The notes beneath the pieces were generated by a model that worked only from the letters and a program-made list of their open reading frames with translations, had not been told where the DNA came from and did not search any database. Position numbers and translations under genes: made by a program. Positions 1 to 6,408 of a DNA stretch of 10,896 nucleotides are shown in pieces. Positions within the stretch are counted from its first letter, which is position 1. Every line of letters starts with the position of its first letter. The stretch is from CAZNRY01 sp964575675 (GTDB taxonomy: Bacteria > Eisenbacteria > RBG-16-71-46 > CAIMUX01 > VGJL01). The stretch spans positions 1 through 10,896 of the forward strand of contig CAZNRY010000139.1 of the NCBI GenBank assembly GCA_964575675.1. Reading direction: 5' to 3'.

Positions 1-441
1 CGCAACTTCACCCCTGCGTTGCCTTTTTGCAACCTGCGGCTCCGGAGTCCGAAACCTCGTTTTCTCCCAAGAGGTTACCCGCGTGAACCCAAGACATGGA
101 CCGAGCGGTTCCGACGGAGGCGGATGGACCTCGGCCTCACTCAGGCGGAACTGGCCGATCGCCTTGGCCGTACGGCCAGGGCAGTCGCCGACTGGGAACT
201 TGGCGCAACAGAGCCGCTCGCGTCCTCTTGGGGATCGATCGCCCGGGTCTTGGGGAGCGATCTGCTTCCCGAGGGAGCCGAGACCGGATCGCGTGTGCGT
301 GCCGCTCGATGGCGGCTAGGGCTTACCCAGGTCGATCTGGCCGCGAAGATCGGCCTTGATCCCCGAACGATTGGGAATACGGAGCAGGGTCGGTATCGCC
401 CGAGCCGGGCGACTCTGGCGAAGCTCGAATCGATCCTATGA
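1..441 (+). CDS. Double XRE-family helix-turn-helix regulator, copy 1 (5' end uncertain)
   Basis: This is a probable DNA-binding regulator made almost entirely of two tandem XRE/HTH_3 domains. The first runs from FRRRRMDLGLTQAELADRLG through ADWELGATEPLASSW; the second starts near VRAARWRLGLTQVDLAAKIG and ends with RPSRATLAKLESIL at the stop (439-441). Both halves show the expected pattern of helix 1, LTQ..LA, the recognition turn, a W/E..G turn and a final helix, so the protein looks like an internal duplication. A paralogue lies at 6409-6816 with 86 of 113 residues identical by hand alignment. The 5' end is unclear. The frame is open back to base 1; the first TTG is at 19 and an in-frame ATG at 124 would remove part of helix 1. 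At the position where the paralogue has its likely TTG start, this copy reads TGG. It may therefore begin outside the window, use TTG 19, or be a decaying copy. It lies upstream of the 932-2565 glycan genes and could regulate them, but this is inference only. Confidence 0.65.
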   Translation, partial: RNFTPALPFCNLRLRSPKPRFLPRGYPREPKTWTERFRRRRMDLGLTQAELADRLGRTARAVADWELGATEPLASSWGSIARVLGSDLLPEGAETGSRVRAARWRLGLTQVDLAAKIGLDPRTIGNTEQGRYRPSRATLAKLESIL

Positions 442-931
442 CGTGCGCCCGACAAACCCGAGGCAGTTAGGCAGAGTAATTCAGCACCGGCTCTTGCGTC
501 TCGCCATGCGTGATCGGATCACCGACCACGCGTGACCCGATGGCGATTACGAATCGCGGTGCGGTTCCGAGCCACCCCGAGGGGGAGGGGTCTTCCCACA
601 CCGACCTGTGAGGGTGCGTGGAGTTGTTGAGCTACTGGAACGCATTCCGACAACGTGCTGGTGCAACCACGCGGGCGCAAACGGAAGGCCCCCCATTCTG
701 GACTGCGTCAGGTCCTGCCCGAGCGTGACGCGGATTCGAAGGCCGACGCCGAACCAGCAACTCGCAGGAGATCGTGCCCGTTGACGACCTCAAGAGGTGG
801 ATGTAGCCTCGAATCGTGCCAAACCACAGGATTCGTCTGAACGGGTTGGACTCCTGATCGGAACCGTCAGGTGATCTCCGCAGGGGGCGAAGTTGCAAAC
901 AGACGCTCGGACGAAGGAATCATCTTCCGCT
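442..931. other. Intergenic region, about 490 bases, no supported gene
   Basis: I found no convincing gene here; the open frames are short and arginine-rich. Three small structures are visible. GAATCGC at 551-557 can pair with GCGGTTC at 561-567 (one G-U pair). ACCCC at 574-578 can pair with GGGGT at 587-591. CGAATC at 810-815 is inverted as GATTCG at 830-835, about 100 bases upstream of the nucleotidyltransferase start, and could be an operator. None has a T-run, so none looks like an intrinsic terminator. TTGACG at 781-786 is a fair -35 box, but the hexamer 17 bases on (TAGCCT at 804) is a poor -10. In one frame the stretch 628-807 ends with VPVDDLKRWM and a stop but carries another stop at about 727, so at most it is a relic. 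Confidence 0.5.
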
Positions 932-1723
932 ATGCCAGCCGAGACTACGGCCCTAATCCTAGCTGGTGGCCAGGGCGCACGAATGCACTCGCTGGATCCC
1001 GATCAGCCTAAGTCCCTACTGCCGCTCCTCGGGGAGACCATACTCCATCGACTGTTTCGCCAGCTGGCTCCGCACCGTCTCAGCGCAACGCTGGTGTACG
1101 TCACACCATCTGCGTCTCCTCGTTTCGACCGAGCTATACCTTCTCTCTATCGCTCCCACATCACTCTCGTTGCGAATTCGTCGTACTGCGACGGGCCGAT
1201 CTCTGCCCTTCAGAGTCTGGTGCATCACGTTGCCACCCCGTTTTGTCTTCTTCTTCTGGGCGATATCGTCTACTCCGCCGACCCTTTCTCTGCTCTCATT
1301 TCAATTGTCCCAGATCCCGAAACGTGTCTCCTCGGATGCGCCTCCGTGCCTCAATCCGCCCAAATAACCCGTGGCGCCGTCGTCTTTGACTCCAACGGAG
1401 TCAACTTGCTGGCAACACCAAAGCGCCCCCTTCATGGCGGCCTCGCGTGGTCTGGGTGCGCGTTCTTTGCAGCCGAGACGCTTCGTAGCACCCTGCCACA
1501 GTTTCTCAGCGATCCCGCCGCTCCATTAGAGACATTCTTCATGAACCGCTTCCCGCCGGGAACACTCAAACTGTTTCTCGTTCCGCCGTTCGTCAATGTC
1601 AACTCTCCTACCGACTACCTCCGCGCGAAGCTCCTACTCTCCACGGCTCAGGAAGGCATTCCACCAGAGCGCATGCCACAATCTGGCGACTCGGTGGACT
1701 TGCCATCGGAACACAACACATGA
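932..1723 (+). CDS. Sugar-phosphate nucleotidyltransferase (NTP_transferase family)
   Basis: Predicted 263-residue cytoplasmic enzyme that would transfer NMP from an NTP to a sugar-1-phosphate (or similar phosphorylated compound), giving the activated donor for glycan synthesis. The N-terminus has the family signature: LILAGGQGARM at residues 8-18, then DQPKSLLPLLG at about 24-34 (nucleotide and phosphate binding lysine). LLLLGD at 106-111 supplies the metal-binding aspartate. WSGCAFF at 173-179 and FVNVNSPTDYLRA from residue 220 match the substrate-site and C-terminal patterns of glucose-1-phosphate nucleotidyltransferases. I chose ATG 932 because it places the Rossmann strand within ten residues of the N-terminus. 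A TTG at 893 would add 13 residues of no evident value. GAAGGA at 913-918 is a somewhat distant ribosome binding site. The gene overlaps the next by ATGA, implying translational coupling. The specific sugar cannot be read from sequence; MobA-like or other nucleotidyltransferases are less likely alternatives. Confidence 0.85.
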   Translation: MPAETTALILAGGQGARMHSLDPDQPKSLLPLLGETILHRLFRQLAPHRLSATLVYVTPSASPRFDRAIPSLYRSHITLVANSSYCDGPISALQSLVHHVATPFCLLLLGDIVYSADPFSALISIVPDPETCLLGCASVPQSAQITRGAVVFDSNGVNLLATPKRPLHGGLAWSGCAFFAAETLRSTLPQFLSDPAAPLETFFMNRFPPGTLKLFLVPPFVNVNSPTDYLRAKLLLSTAQEGIPPERMPQSGDSVDLPSEHNT

Positions 1724-2565
1724 ACCCTGCCGCACTTGTCACGGTCGCGATACCAACTCGGAATCGTCACGCCTTCATCGCTGCCGCGATTGACAGTGTC
1801 CTTGCCCAGACGTTCCGCGGCTTTCGCTTGCTCGTCTTGGACAACAGTACAAACCGCCTTACAGAGGATGTGGTTCGTGCTTATTCCGACGCGCGAATAG
1901 AGTATGTCCGGGCTGGAGACATACCAGACGTCATATCTTGCTGGAACGAGTGCATCTCCTTATGCAACACGCCGTATCTCCATCTATTCTCAGATGACGA
2001 CCGCATCTACCCGGCTTTTCTCGAACGCTCGATAGCATTTCACACGTCACATCCCAACATAGCCCTCTCCTTTACCCACGCCTACAAGGTCGACGAGGAC
2101 TTGCAGCCCGTCTGCCTCTGGGGATATGAGTTTCCGTCCGCTGGCGTACTATCCGGCACGGAGTATCTCACGTTTACCTTTACTCACGCATGTTGTATTA
2201 CCCTCGCCCCCACCGTCGTAATCCGCTCCGATATTCACCGCGAGATTGGCCCATACCGCTCCGAATACGCAACGAATACATTCGACTTCAATCTCTATCT
2301 TCGTGTGGCGATGAAACACGACGTGGGCTTCATCGCAGAGCCCCTCGCCGACTATCGACTTCACGCTGATCAACTTACGGCGCTCCATTGGCGGCAGCCG
2401 GAGCTACCAACGGGCAGAATTGGGACTCTTCTCGAACTACTCGCTGCCTTGGGAGAATGGGAACAGTCATCAGCTGCACCGACACCCGACTTCGCGCGGG
2501 ACAGACGCAAGTACCTACTCCGGGAGTTGTCGCGTCATCTACGTCAGGCAATCCCCTCACTATAG
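1720..2565 (+). CDS. Glycosyltransferase family 2 protein
   Basis: 281-residue inverting-type GT-A glycosyltransferase. It opens with VTVAIPTRNR at residues 7-16 and continues with IDSVLAQTFRGFRLLVLDNS at 24-43, the classic GT2 nucleotide-binding strand-helix-strand. FSDDDR at 90-95 carries the DXD motif that holds the divalent metal and nucleotide-sugar phosphates. NTFDFNLYLRVA and EPLADYRLHADQLT match the acceptor-side and C-terminal segments of the family. No membrane segment is evident, so it probably works in the cytoplasm or at the inner face of the membrane. The start is fixed by the four-base ATGA overlap with the upstream nucleotidyltransferase, so donor synthesis and sugar transfer are probably expressed together. 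Donor and acceptor are unknown. The gene ends 53 bases before the stop of the convergent ABC-F gene, with no convincing terminator between them. Base composition is low for the window: I count 29 G+C in the 60 bases 1921-1980. Confidence 0.88.
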   Translation: MNPAALVTVAIPTRNRHAFIAAAIDSVLAQTFRGFRLLVLDNSTNRLTEDVVRAYSDARIEYVRAGDIPDVISCWNECISLCNTPYLHLFSDDDRIYPAFLERSIAFHTSHPNIALSFTHAYKVDEDLQPVCLWGYEFPSAGVLSGTEYLTFTFTHACCITLAPTVVIRSDIHREIGPYRSEYATNTFDFNLYLRVAMKHDVGFIAEPLADYRLHADQLTALHWRQPELPTGRIGTLLELLAALGEWEQSSAAPTPDFARDRRKYLLRELSRHLRQAIPSL

Positions 2566-2618
2566 ACGAGTCGACCCTTACAGCACGTGAGGCCCACCTT
2601 CCCCCTTACGGTCGTGCG

Positions 2619-4253
2619 TCACTCAGGGGTTGCATTCGGCGGATGAAGCTCTATCTCACGTTCGACTCCAATGTCCTCAAGAAACCGTGTATCATGCGAT
2701 ACAACAATTATGGCCCCGGAGAACTGCTGCAAGGCGCTCGTTATCTGTTCAATACTATCTAGGTCCAGGTGGTTGGTGGGCTCGTCGAGTACCAAGAGCT
2801 CCGGAGTGCGGCTCCGGTAAAGTTCGCCTCCCAACGCCAAGCGAATGCGTTCGCCTCCACTAAGATCGTCAACGGACTTGAACACCTCATCCCCACGGAA
2901 AAGGAGTGTACTGAGGGCCTGACGAGCATCTTTTTCGCCTACACCACTGATCCGCATGAAGGCATCAAGAACGCTCGCTTTACGACCAAGGGAGCTTGTA
3001 GATTGCGGGACATATCCAACTCCATTCACCCCCAAGCGCAAGGTCCCGCTGGACGGATTGAGCTCGCCAACGATCAGCTTGGCGAAGGTCGTCTTACCGG
3101 CACCGTTGGGCCCCTGAATCCCGACTCTCTCCGGACCCGAGATTCGGACTTCAAAATGATCGATGATGGCGGGCAATGCCGGTGAGTACGCAAACGACAC
3201 GTCGCGCGCCTCCAGCACCATCTTGCCAGCGGGAAGTGCTACTGTGGGAATTTCCAGGTTTAGGCGATTATCGGGCCTTATCCGCTTCCGTGCTTCGGCA
3301 AGGCGATCCTGTGCTTGGGCCATTCTCTTCTGGTGCGTCTCTCGCGAGCGACTCGCGGTCTTCTCACTCTGCTCGCGCCACACGCCCAAGATTATTTTCG
3401 CCTGGCCGCTCTTCTCTCGATCTCTGCGTCCCTGGCCACGCTTGCGATCCTGCCGCTCCAACGCCCTTTGCGCCGCCCTCTTCTCTCGTTTCACCTCTTG
3501 CTTCGCAGCGCTTACCTGCCTGGCCGCGGCCTGTTCCTCGTGAGATCTCTGGACCTCATACGCGGAGTAGTTACCGCCGTATACTGAAACATTGCCCCGC
3601 CCGACTTCCACGATCGAGTCCATCACATCCAACAGCTTCCGGTCATGACTGACAACCACGGCACCGCCGCGCCAATCAGCTACGACCTGGGTTACGTGGC
3701 TGCGGGCTGTCCGGTCGAGGTTGTTCATTGGCTCATCGAGAACGAGCATCTGGGGACGATCGAGCAGTAGACGGGCAATAAGGGCACGAGTTAACTCGCC
3801 ACCACTCAGAGTATCCACGTGTCGCTCAAACCCAATCTGTGTCAGTCCGAGTTCATTCAACGCTCGCCGGGCGCGACTCTCGATGTCCCACTTGGCAGCA
3901 AGACCCGAGGACGACTGCGGCTCCAGCTCTCCAATCCTGACCTTATTGAGAATCTCTCGGGTATCCTCGATACCCAGCAGCGCCGCTACGGTCGATTGGT
4001 CTTGCACCAGGGGGTGCTGCGGCAAATAGCCCAAAGTACAACCGACGGCCACCCGACCATTCACCGGTTCTAGCTCGCCGATAATCATTCGGCAGAGCGT
4101 CGTCTTCCCGGCTCCGTTGCGACCAACCAGTCCATACTTCCGGAGTCCAAAAGAGACGGATAGATCATGTAGTACATCAACGCCACCCTCGGGCGCCCAC
4201 GACACACGGGTAAAGACGACGCCCGCATCGCGATGTTCAGCTCCTTGACTCAT
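2619..4253 (-). CDS. ABC-F family ATPase (ribosome-associated, no membrane domain)
   Basis: 544 residues with two ABC ATPase cassettes on one chain and no transmembrane segments, the ABC-F architecture. Cassette 1: Walker A GRNGAGKTT 44-52, signature LSGGE 149-153, Walker B MLVLDEP 169-175, switch histidine in VVVSHD 199-204. Cassette 2: Walker A GPNGAGKTT 381-389, LSGGE 464-468, LLVLDEPTNHLD 486-497, VVSHD 517-521. Between them lies a highly basic, probably coiled-coil linker (about 235-330, rich in K, R, Q and E), where ABC-F proteins reach into the ribosome. Family members act on ribosomes, either as translation factors or as protection against antibiotics bound in the ribosome. Cassette 1 reads DEPMNNLD rather than DEPTNHLD. 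ATG 4253 gives a short, plausible leader before the first strand, but I see no Shine-Dalgarno. It follows the GT4-like gene by 99 bases on the same strand and may be the last gene of that operon. Whether it gives resistance cannot be decided from sequence. Confidence 0.9.
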   Translation of the reverse strand: MSQGAEHRDAGVVFTRVSWAPEGGVDVLHDLSVSFGLRKYGLVGRNGAGKTTLCRMIIGELEPVNGRVAVGCTLGYLPQHPLVQDQSTVAALLGIEDTREILNKVRIGELEPQSSSGLAAKWDIESRARRALNELGLTQIGFERHVDTLSGGELTRALIARLLLDRPQMLVLDEPMNNLDRTARSHVTQVVADWRGGAVVVSHDRKLLDVMDSIVEVGRGNVSVYGGNYSAYEVQRSHEEQAAARQVSAAKQEVKREKRAAQRALERQDRKRGQGRRDREKSGQAKIILGVWREQSEKTASRSRETHQKRMAQAQDRLAEARKRIRPDNRLNLEIPTVALPAGKMVLEARDVSFAYSPALPAIIDHFEVRISGPERVGIQGPNGAGKTTFAKLIVGELNPSSGTLRLGVNGVGYVPQSTSSLGRKASVLDAFMRISGVGEKDARQALSTLLFRGDEVFKSVDDLSGGERIRLALGGELYRSRTPELLVLDEPTNHLDLDSIEQITSALQQFSGAIIVVSHDTRFLEDIGVEREIELHPPNATPE

Positions 4254-4301
4254 CGAGGAATGGCTTAATAGTGCCCAACTTCCATAGGGGAGACCCTCGG
4301 A

Positions 4302-4330
4302 ACCATACCATAAGACGACGTTCTCGGCAA
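4302..4330 (-). promoter_or_regulatory. Possible promoter for the ABC-F gene
   Basis: Reading the minus strand, TTGCCG (4330-4325) is followed after exactly 17 bases by TATGGT (4307-4302). Each hexamer matches four of six bases of the sigma-70 consensus. Transcription would start near 4295, about 42 bases upstream of ATG 4253. This could give the ABC-F gene its own expression in addition to read-through from the glycosyltransferase genes. The match is modest and could be chance. Confidence 0.3.
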
Positions 4331-4352
4331 CATCCGCTCACCGGGCGGAGGC

Positions 4353-5558
4353 TCACTCGGCCGAAGCTACTCTTGCGAGATACTCTTCCGGAGTATGCGA
4401 GGACGCATAGTGCGCCAGGCAAGACCTCGCGATCTCCTCGTACTCATTGATCCGTGCGGCCAGATTCTCTATCTTCGCCGCCAGCAGCGTCGCTCTGTCC
4501 ACGTCAGTCTTGTTCTCCTCCCAGGGCCAGACGATTCCAGCCGCCCGTCCGGCATCGAGTTCCGAAGCCATCCAGGTCCCGGACGGCACGATCACCGGTT
4601 TGCCATGAAGCACGGCTTGCACGAAGATCATTGATGCCCTTTGTGCGTAGTGGCGCGGCTCGTAGGGAAGCACGACAGCGTCGCAGGCGCCGAGCACGGC
4701 ATGAAAGCGCCATGCGGGCAATGCTTCGCGAACCACCTCTACCCGCGCGTTATCTTCGATGGTCAACAACTGCCCCTGTAGTTCCTCCTGTCGATCCTGT
4801 CCGAAGCCTCGGAGAGGCAGCACCTGCACAAGGAACTCGGGACTACGCGTAAGAGGAATTGCCCGCAGAAGCGTGCCCAGTCCCTTCTCCGCTCTACCAT
4901 CGCCAAGAAACGCCATCTTGACGTGATCGGTCCGCCTCCGACGAGGTGCCACGCCGTCCTCGGACCTGTATACAGGAAATGGCAGCACACCAATTGGCCG
5001 GCCTGAAAGCTCGCGATACAGCCGGTTCAGAGGCTCGCACATGGTTGTCGAGCAACTTGGTCCCCCGACACCGTTCCTGAGGATCCGGAAGGCCCGTTGC
5101 AGTCGCATATACCACCGGGTCTCGTAATGCGATGTTACGGCAATGTTCGAATCCGCAGCCGGTGGCATCAGCTGATGGAACTGCATTGCCATTCGGGGAA
5201 ATCCAGTTACCGCGGATGACCGGAAGAACCGTTCAACTCCAAGTATCTCGTTGACATGACAACTTGGTAGCAAGACCAGATCATCACTGACGAGCTTCTC
5301 ATTCGCTGTGATCTGCGCCAGCGCGGAAGCGATAGATAGGACGCCGCGACAAGACACGGGGTAGGTGCCATGCGTGAGTAGCGGCCGATAACACGAGAAC
5401 GTTGCGCGCAGCTCTCGTGAAGCCGTCGTCCTTCCGACGACTACCACGGGTAGGCCAAGACCCCTCCCGGCCTGTTGGATAGCAAGGGCGCATTCGGCTG
5501 GATGCCCTGCCACGCTGAGCAGCCCAGCATCGAGAAGCACCACCCGACGCACTTTCAA
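4353..5558 (-). CDS. GT4-like (GT-B fold) glycosyltransferase
   Basis: 401 residues when started at TTG 5558. The N-terminus MKVRRVVLLDAGLLSVAGHP has the first strand and glycine-rich loop of GT-B enzymes. The C-terminal half has the family-1/4 donor-binding pattern: FLGDGRAEKGL at about 217-227, CDAVVLPYEPRHYAQRAS near 292-309, then AVLHGKPVIVPSGTWMASEL near 315-334. It would transfer a sugar from a nucleotide donor onto a growing glycan or other acceptor. The canonical E-X7-E donor motif is not clear, so it is a divergent member. The open frame extends to an ATG at 5621, but that would overlap the upstream gene by 67 bases. TTG 5558 instead gives a TTGA overlap with the upstream stop and has GGAG eight bases before it, so I prefer it. 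Middle gene of the minus-strand operon, ending 99 bases before the ABC-F start. Confidence 0.78.
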   Translation of the reverse strand: MKVRRVVLLDAGLLSVAGHPAECALAIQQAGRGLGLPVVVVGRTTASRELRATFSCYRPLLTHGTYPVSCRGVLSIASALAQITANEKLVSDDLVLLPSCHVNEILGVERFFRSSAVTGFPRMAMQFHQLMPPAADSNIAVTSHYETRWYMRLQRAFRILRNGVGGPSCSTTMCEPLNRLYRELSGRPIGVLPFPVYRSEDGVAPRRRRTDHVKMAFLGDGRAEKGLGTLLRAIPLTRSPEFLVQVLPLRGFGQDRQEELQGQLLTIEDNARVEVVREALPAWRFHAVLGACDAVVLPYEPRHYAQRASMIFVQAVLHGKPVIVPSGTWMASELDAGRAAGIVWPWEENKTDVDRATLLAAKIENLAARINEYEEIARSCLAHYASSHTPEEYLARVASAE

Positions 5559-6316
5559 CCGTATTGCTCCGGTTGGACCAGACCTGCATAGGGTGCCCAG
5601 TCGATTGTGGGAGCAAGCCATGGAATTTCACAATGCGTCGCCAAGGATGGTATCGGTCCCAGAAGCCGCCGACGAGGATTCATGTCGCGATACTTGCCAA
5701 GCCCTTGAAGATGCCGAAAGAGCTCGCGGTCTCTTGGATGCTGGAACCCGACAGCGTGAGTAAGAAGTACCTGCTTGTCCTCGTGTAGTGTGCGAACGCG
5801 GGCGCCAAACGTCATGCATGTTGACTCTACCGGTTGCCAATGGTGGGACGAAGTGGTCATGACTCTAGCGTTGGGAATGGGGAGGTCTCGGTCGACACCA
5901 GGAAACGCCGAGTACCGAACTGGATGGTCGTAGAGAGTCGCGTAATCTGGGTTGATTGTCTCAAAACACTCTATCAGCTTATCGAGAGAACCAGGAACAT
6001 GAAGGTAGTCATCTTCGACAAAATATACAATATCCTCCGATGGATAAAGCAGTGCGGAATCAAGAGCGAACACAAACGACTGCGAACTTCCTAGGTGGTC
6101 CACATTGCGCACCGATGCGTACTCCGGCAAGATCCGCCTCCACCGATGGCTCATGGTCCCGTCGTAGATCATCAACATGGATGCTGGTCTTATTGGACTG
6201 AGCGCCGCTAGAAAATTGCGCAAGCACGCCAGCTTGTTGAAATAGGGAGGACGCTGCTTCTGGTTCGTAGAATCCGACGCCCGGTATATTACCCGTAATG
6301 GTGGACGATCGGTCAC
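5555..6316 (-). CDS. Putative GT-A-type glycosyltransferase (family-2-like)
   Basis: 253 residues. Strand-like MLMIYDG at 47-53 and IVYFVEDDYLHVPGSLDKL at 96-114 place acidic EDD (101-103) after a hydrophobic strand, as in the DXD metal site of GT-A glycosyltransferases. HHWQPVESTCMTFGARV at 158-174 and HCEIPWLAPTIDW at 228-240 look like acceptor-side and C-terminal family motifs, but I cannot tie them to a numbered GT family. No signal peptide or membrane helix is evident. The GTG start at 6316 has a strong GGAGG eight bases upstream, and a promoter-like pair lies about 60 bases upstream, so this is probably the first gene of the minus-strand operon. Its last codons overlap the start of the GT4-like gene. 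Given its neighbours it probably adds a sugar to the same glycan. A non-enzymatic role is possible because the match is only motif-level. Confidence 0.68.
   Translation of the reverse strand: MTDRPPLRVIYRASDSTNQKQRPPYFNKLACLRNFLAALSPIRPASMLMIYDGTMSHRWRRILPEYASVRNVDHLGSSQSFVFALDSALLYPSEDIVYFVEDDYLHVPGSLDKLIECFETINPDYATLYDHPVRYSAFPGVDRDLPIPNARVMTTSSHHWQPVESTCMTFGARVRTLHEDKQVLLTHAVGFQHPRDRELFRHLQGLGKYRDMNPRRRLLGPIPSLATHCEIPWLAPTIDWAPYAGLVQPEQYG
5567..5570 (-). promoter_or_regulatory. Ribosome binding site that decides the GT4-like start
   Basis: GGAG on the minus strand, with eight bases (5566-5559) before TTG 5558. The TTG shares its last two bases with the TGA stop (5557-5555) of the upstream gene. 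Spacing and overlap argue for translational coupling at this TTG rather than initiation at the upstream in-frame ATG 5621. Confidence 0.65.
6288..6299. repeat. 12-bp palindrome, possible operator
   Basis: ATTACCCGTAAT: perfect five-base arms around a CC centre. It lies in the first codons of the minus-strand glycosyltransferase (start 6316), about 70-80 bases downstream of that operon's candidate -10 box and about 110 bases upstream of the double-XRE gene's TTG. A dimeric or double-domain XRE protein could bind such a site, but a short palindrome inside coding sequence can be chance. Confidence 0.25.
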
Positions 6317-6324
6317 CGGCCAAG

Positions 6325-6329
6325 CCTCC
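6325..6329 (-). promoter_or_regulatory. Ribosome binding site for the GT-A-like gene
   Basis: GGAGG on the minus strand with eight bases (6324-6317) before GTG 6316. The near-ideal sequence and spacing fix the GTG as the start and support this gene being real. Confidence 0.75.
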
Positions 6330-6373
6330 AGGGTTCTCGATGGGAGAGTGTCCCAAAGTCATTGCCGGACGCG

Positions 6374-6402
6374 AGAATAGCGCGGACTGCTGGGCTTCTC
6401 AA
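6374..6402 (-). promoter_or_regulatory. Candidate sigma-70 promoter of the minus-strand glycan/ABC-F operon
   Basis: On the minus strand, TTGAGA (6402-6397, five of six consensus bases) is followed after exactly 17 bases by TATTCT (6379-6374, four of six). Transcription would start near 6367, giving a leader of about 50 bases to GTG 6316 that contains the GGAGG site. The promoter sits just outside the point where similarity between the two XRE copies begins (6411), on the opposite strand and back-to-back with the XRE gene, so that regulator could control it. Confidence 0.5.
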
Positions 6403-6408
6403 GGTCAA

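Noticed and set aside
141..455. Minus-strand open frame opposite XRE copy 1 (and its counterpart at 6405-6854)
   Set aside because: Both are mirror shadows of the conserved double-XRE coding sequence; they recur only because the plus-strand genes are paralogous.
574..614. Hairpins that might be a terminator after XRE copy 1
   Set aside because: Stems are short, partly bulged and not followed by a T-run; they lie more than 130 bases after the stop codon.
628..807. Possible relic coding sequence ending in VPVDDLKRWM
   Set aside because: One frame looks mildly protein-like but contains an internal stop at about 727, is short, and resembles no family I know; not enough for a pseudogene call.
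2566..2618. Bidirectional terminator between the convergent arms
   Set aside because: Only a five-base GCACG/CGTGC pairing with a long loop is visible; no T-run on either strand.
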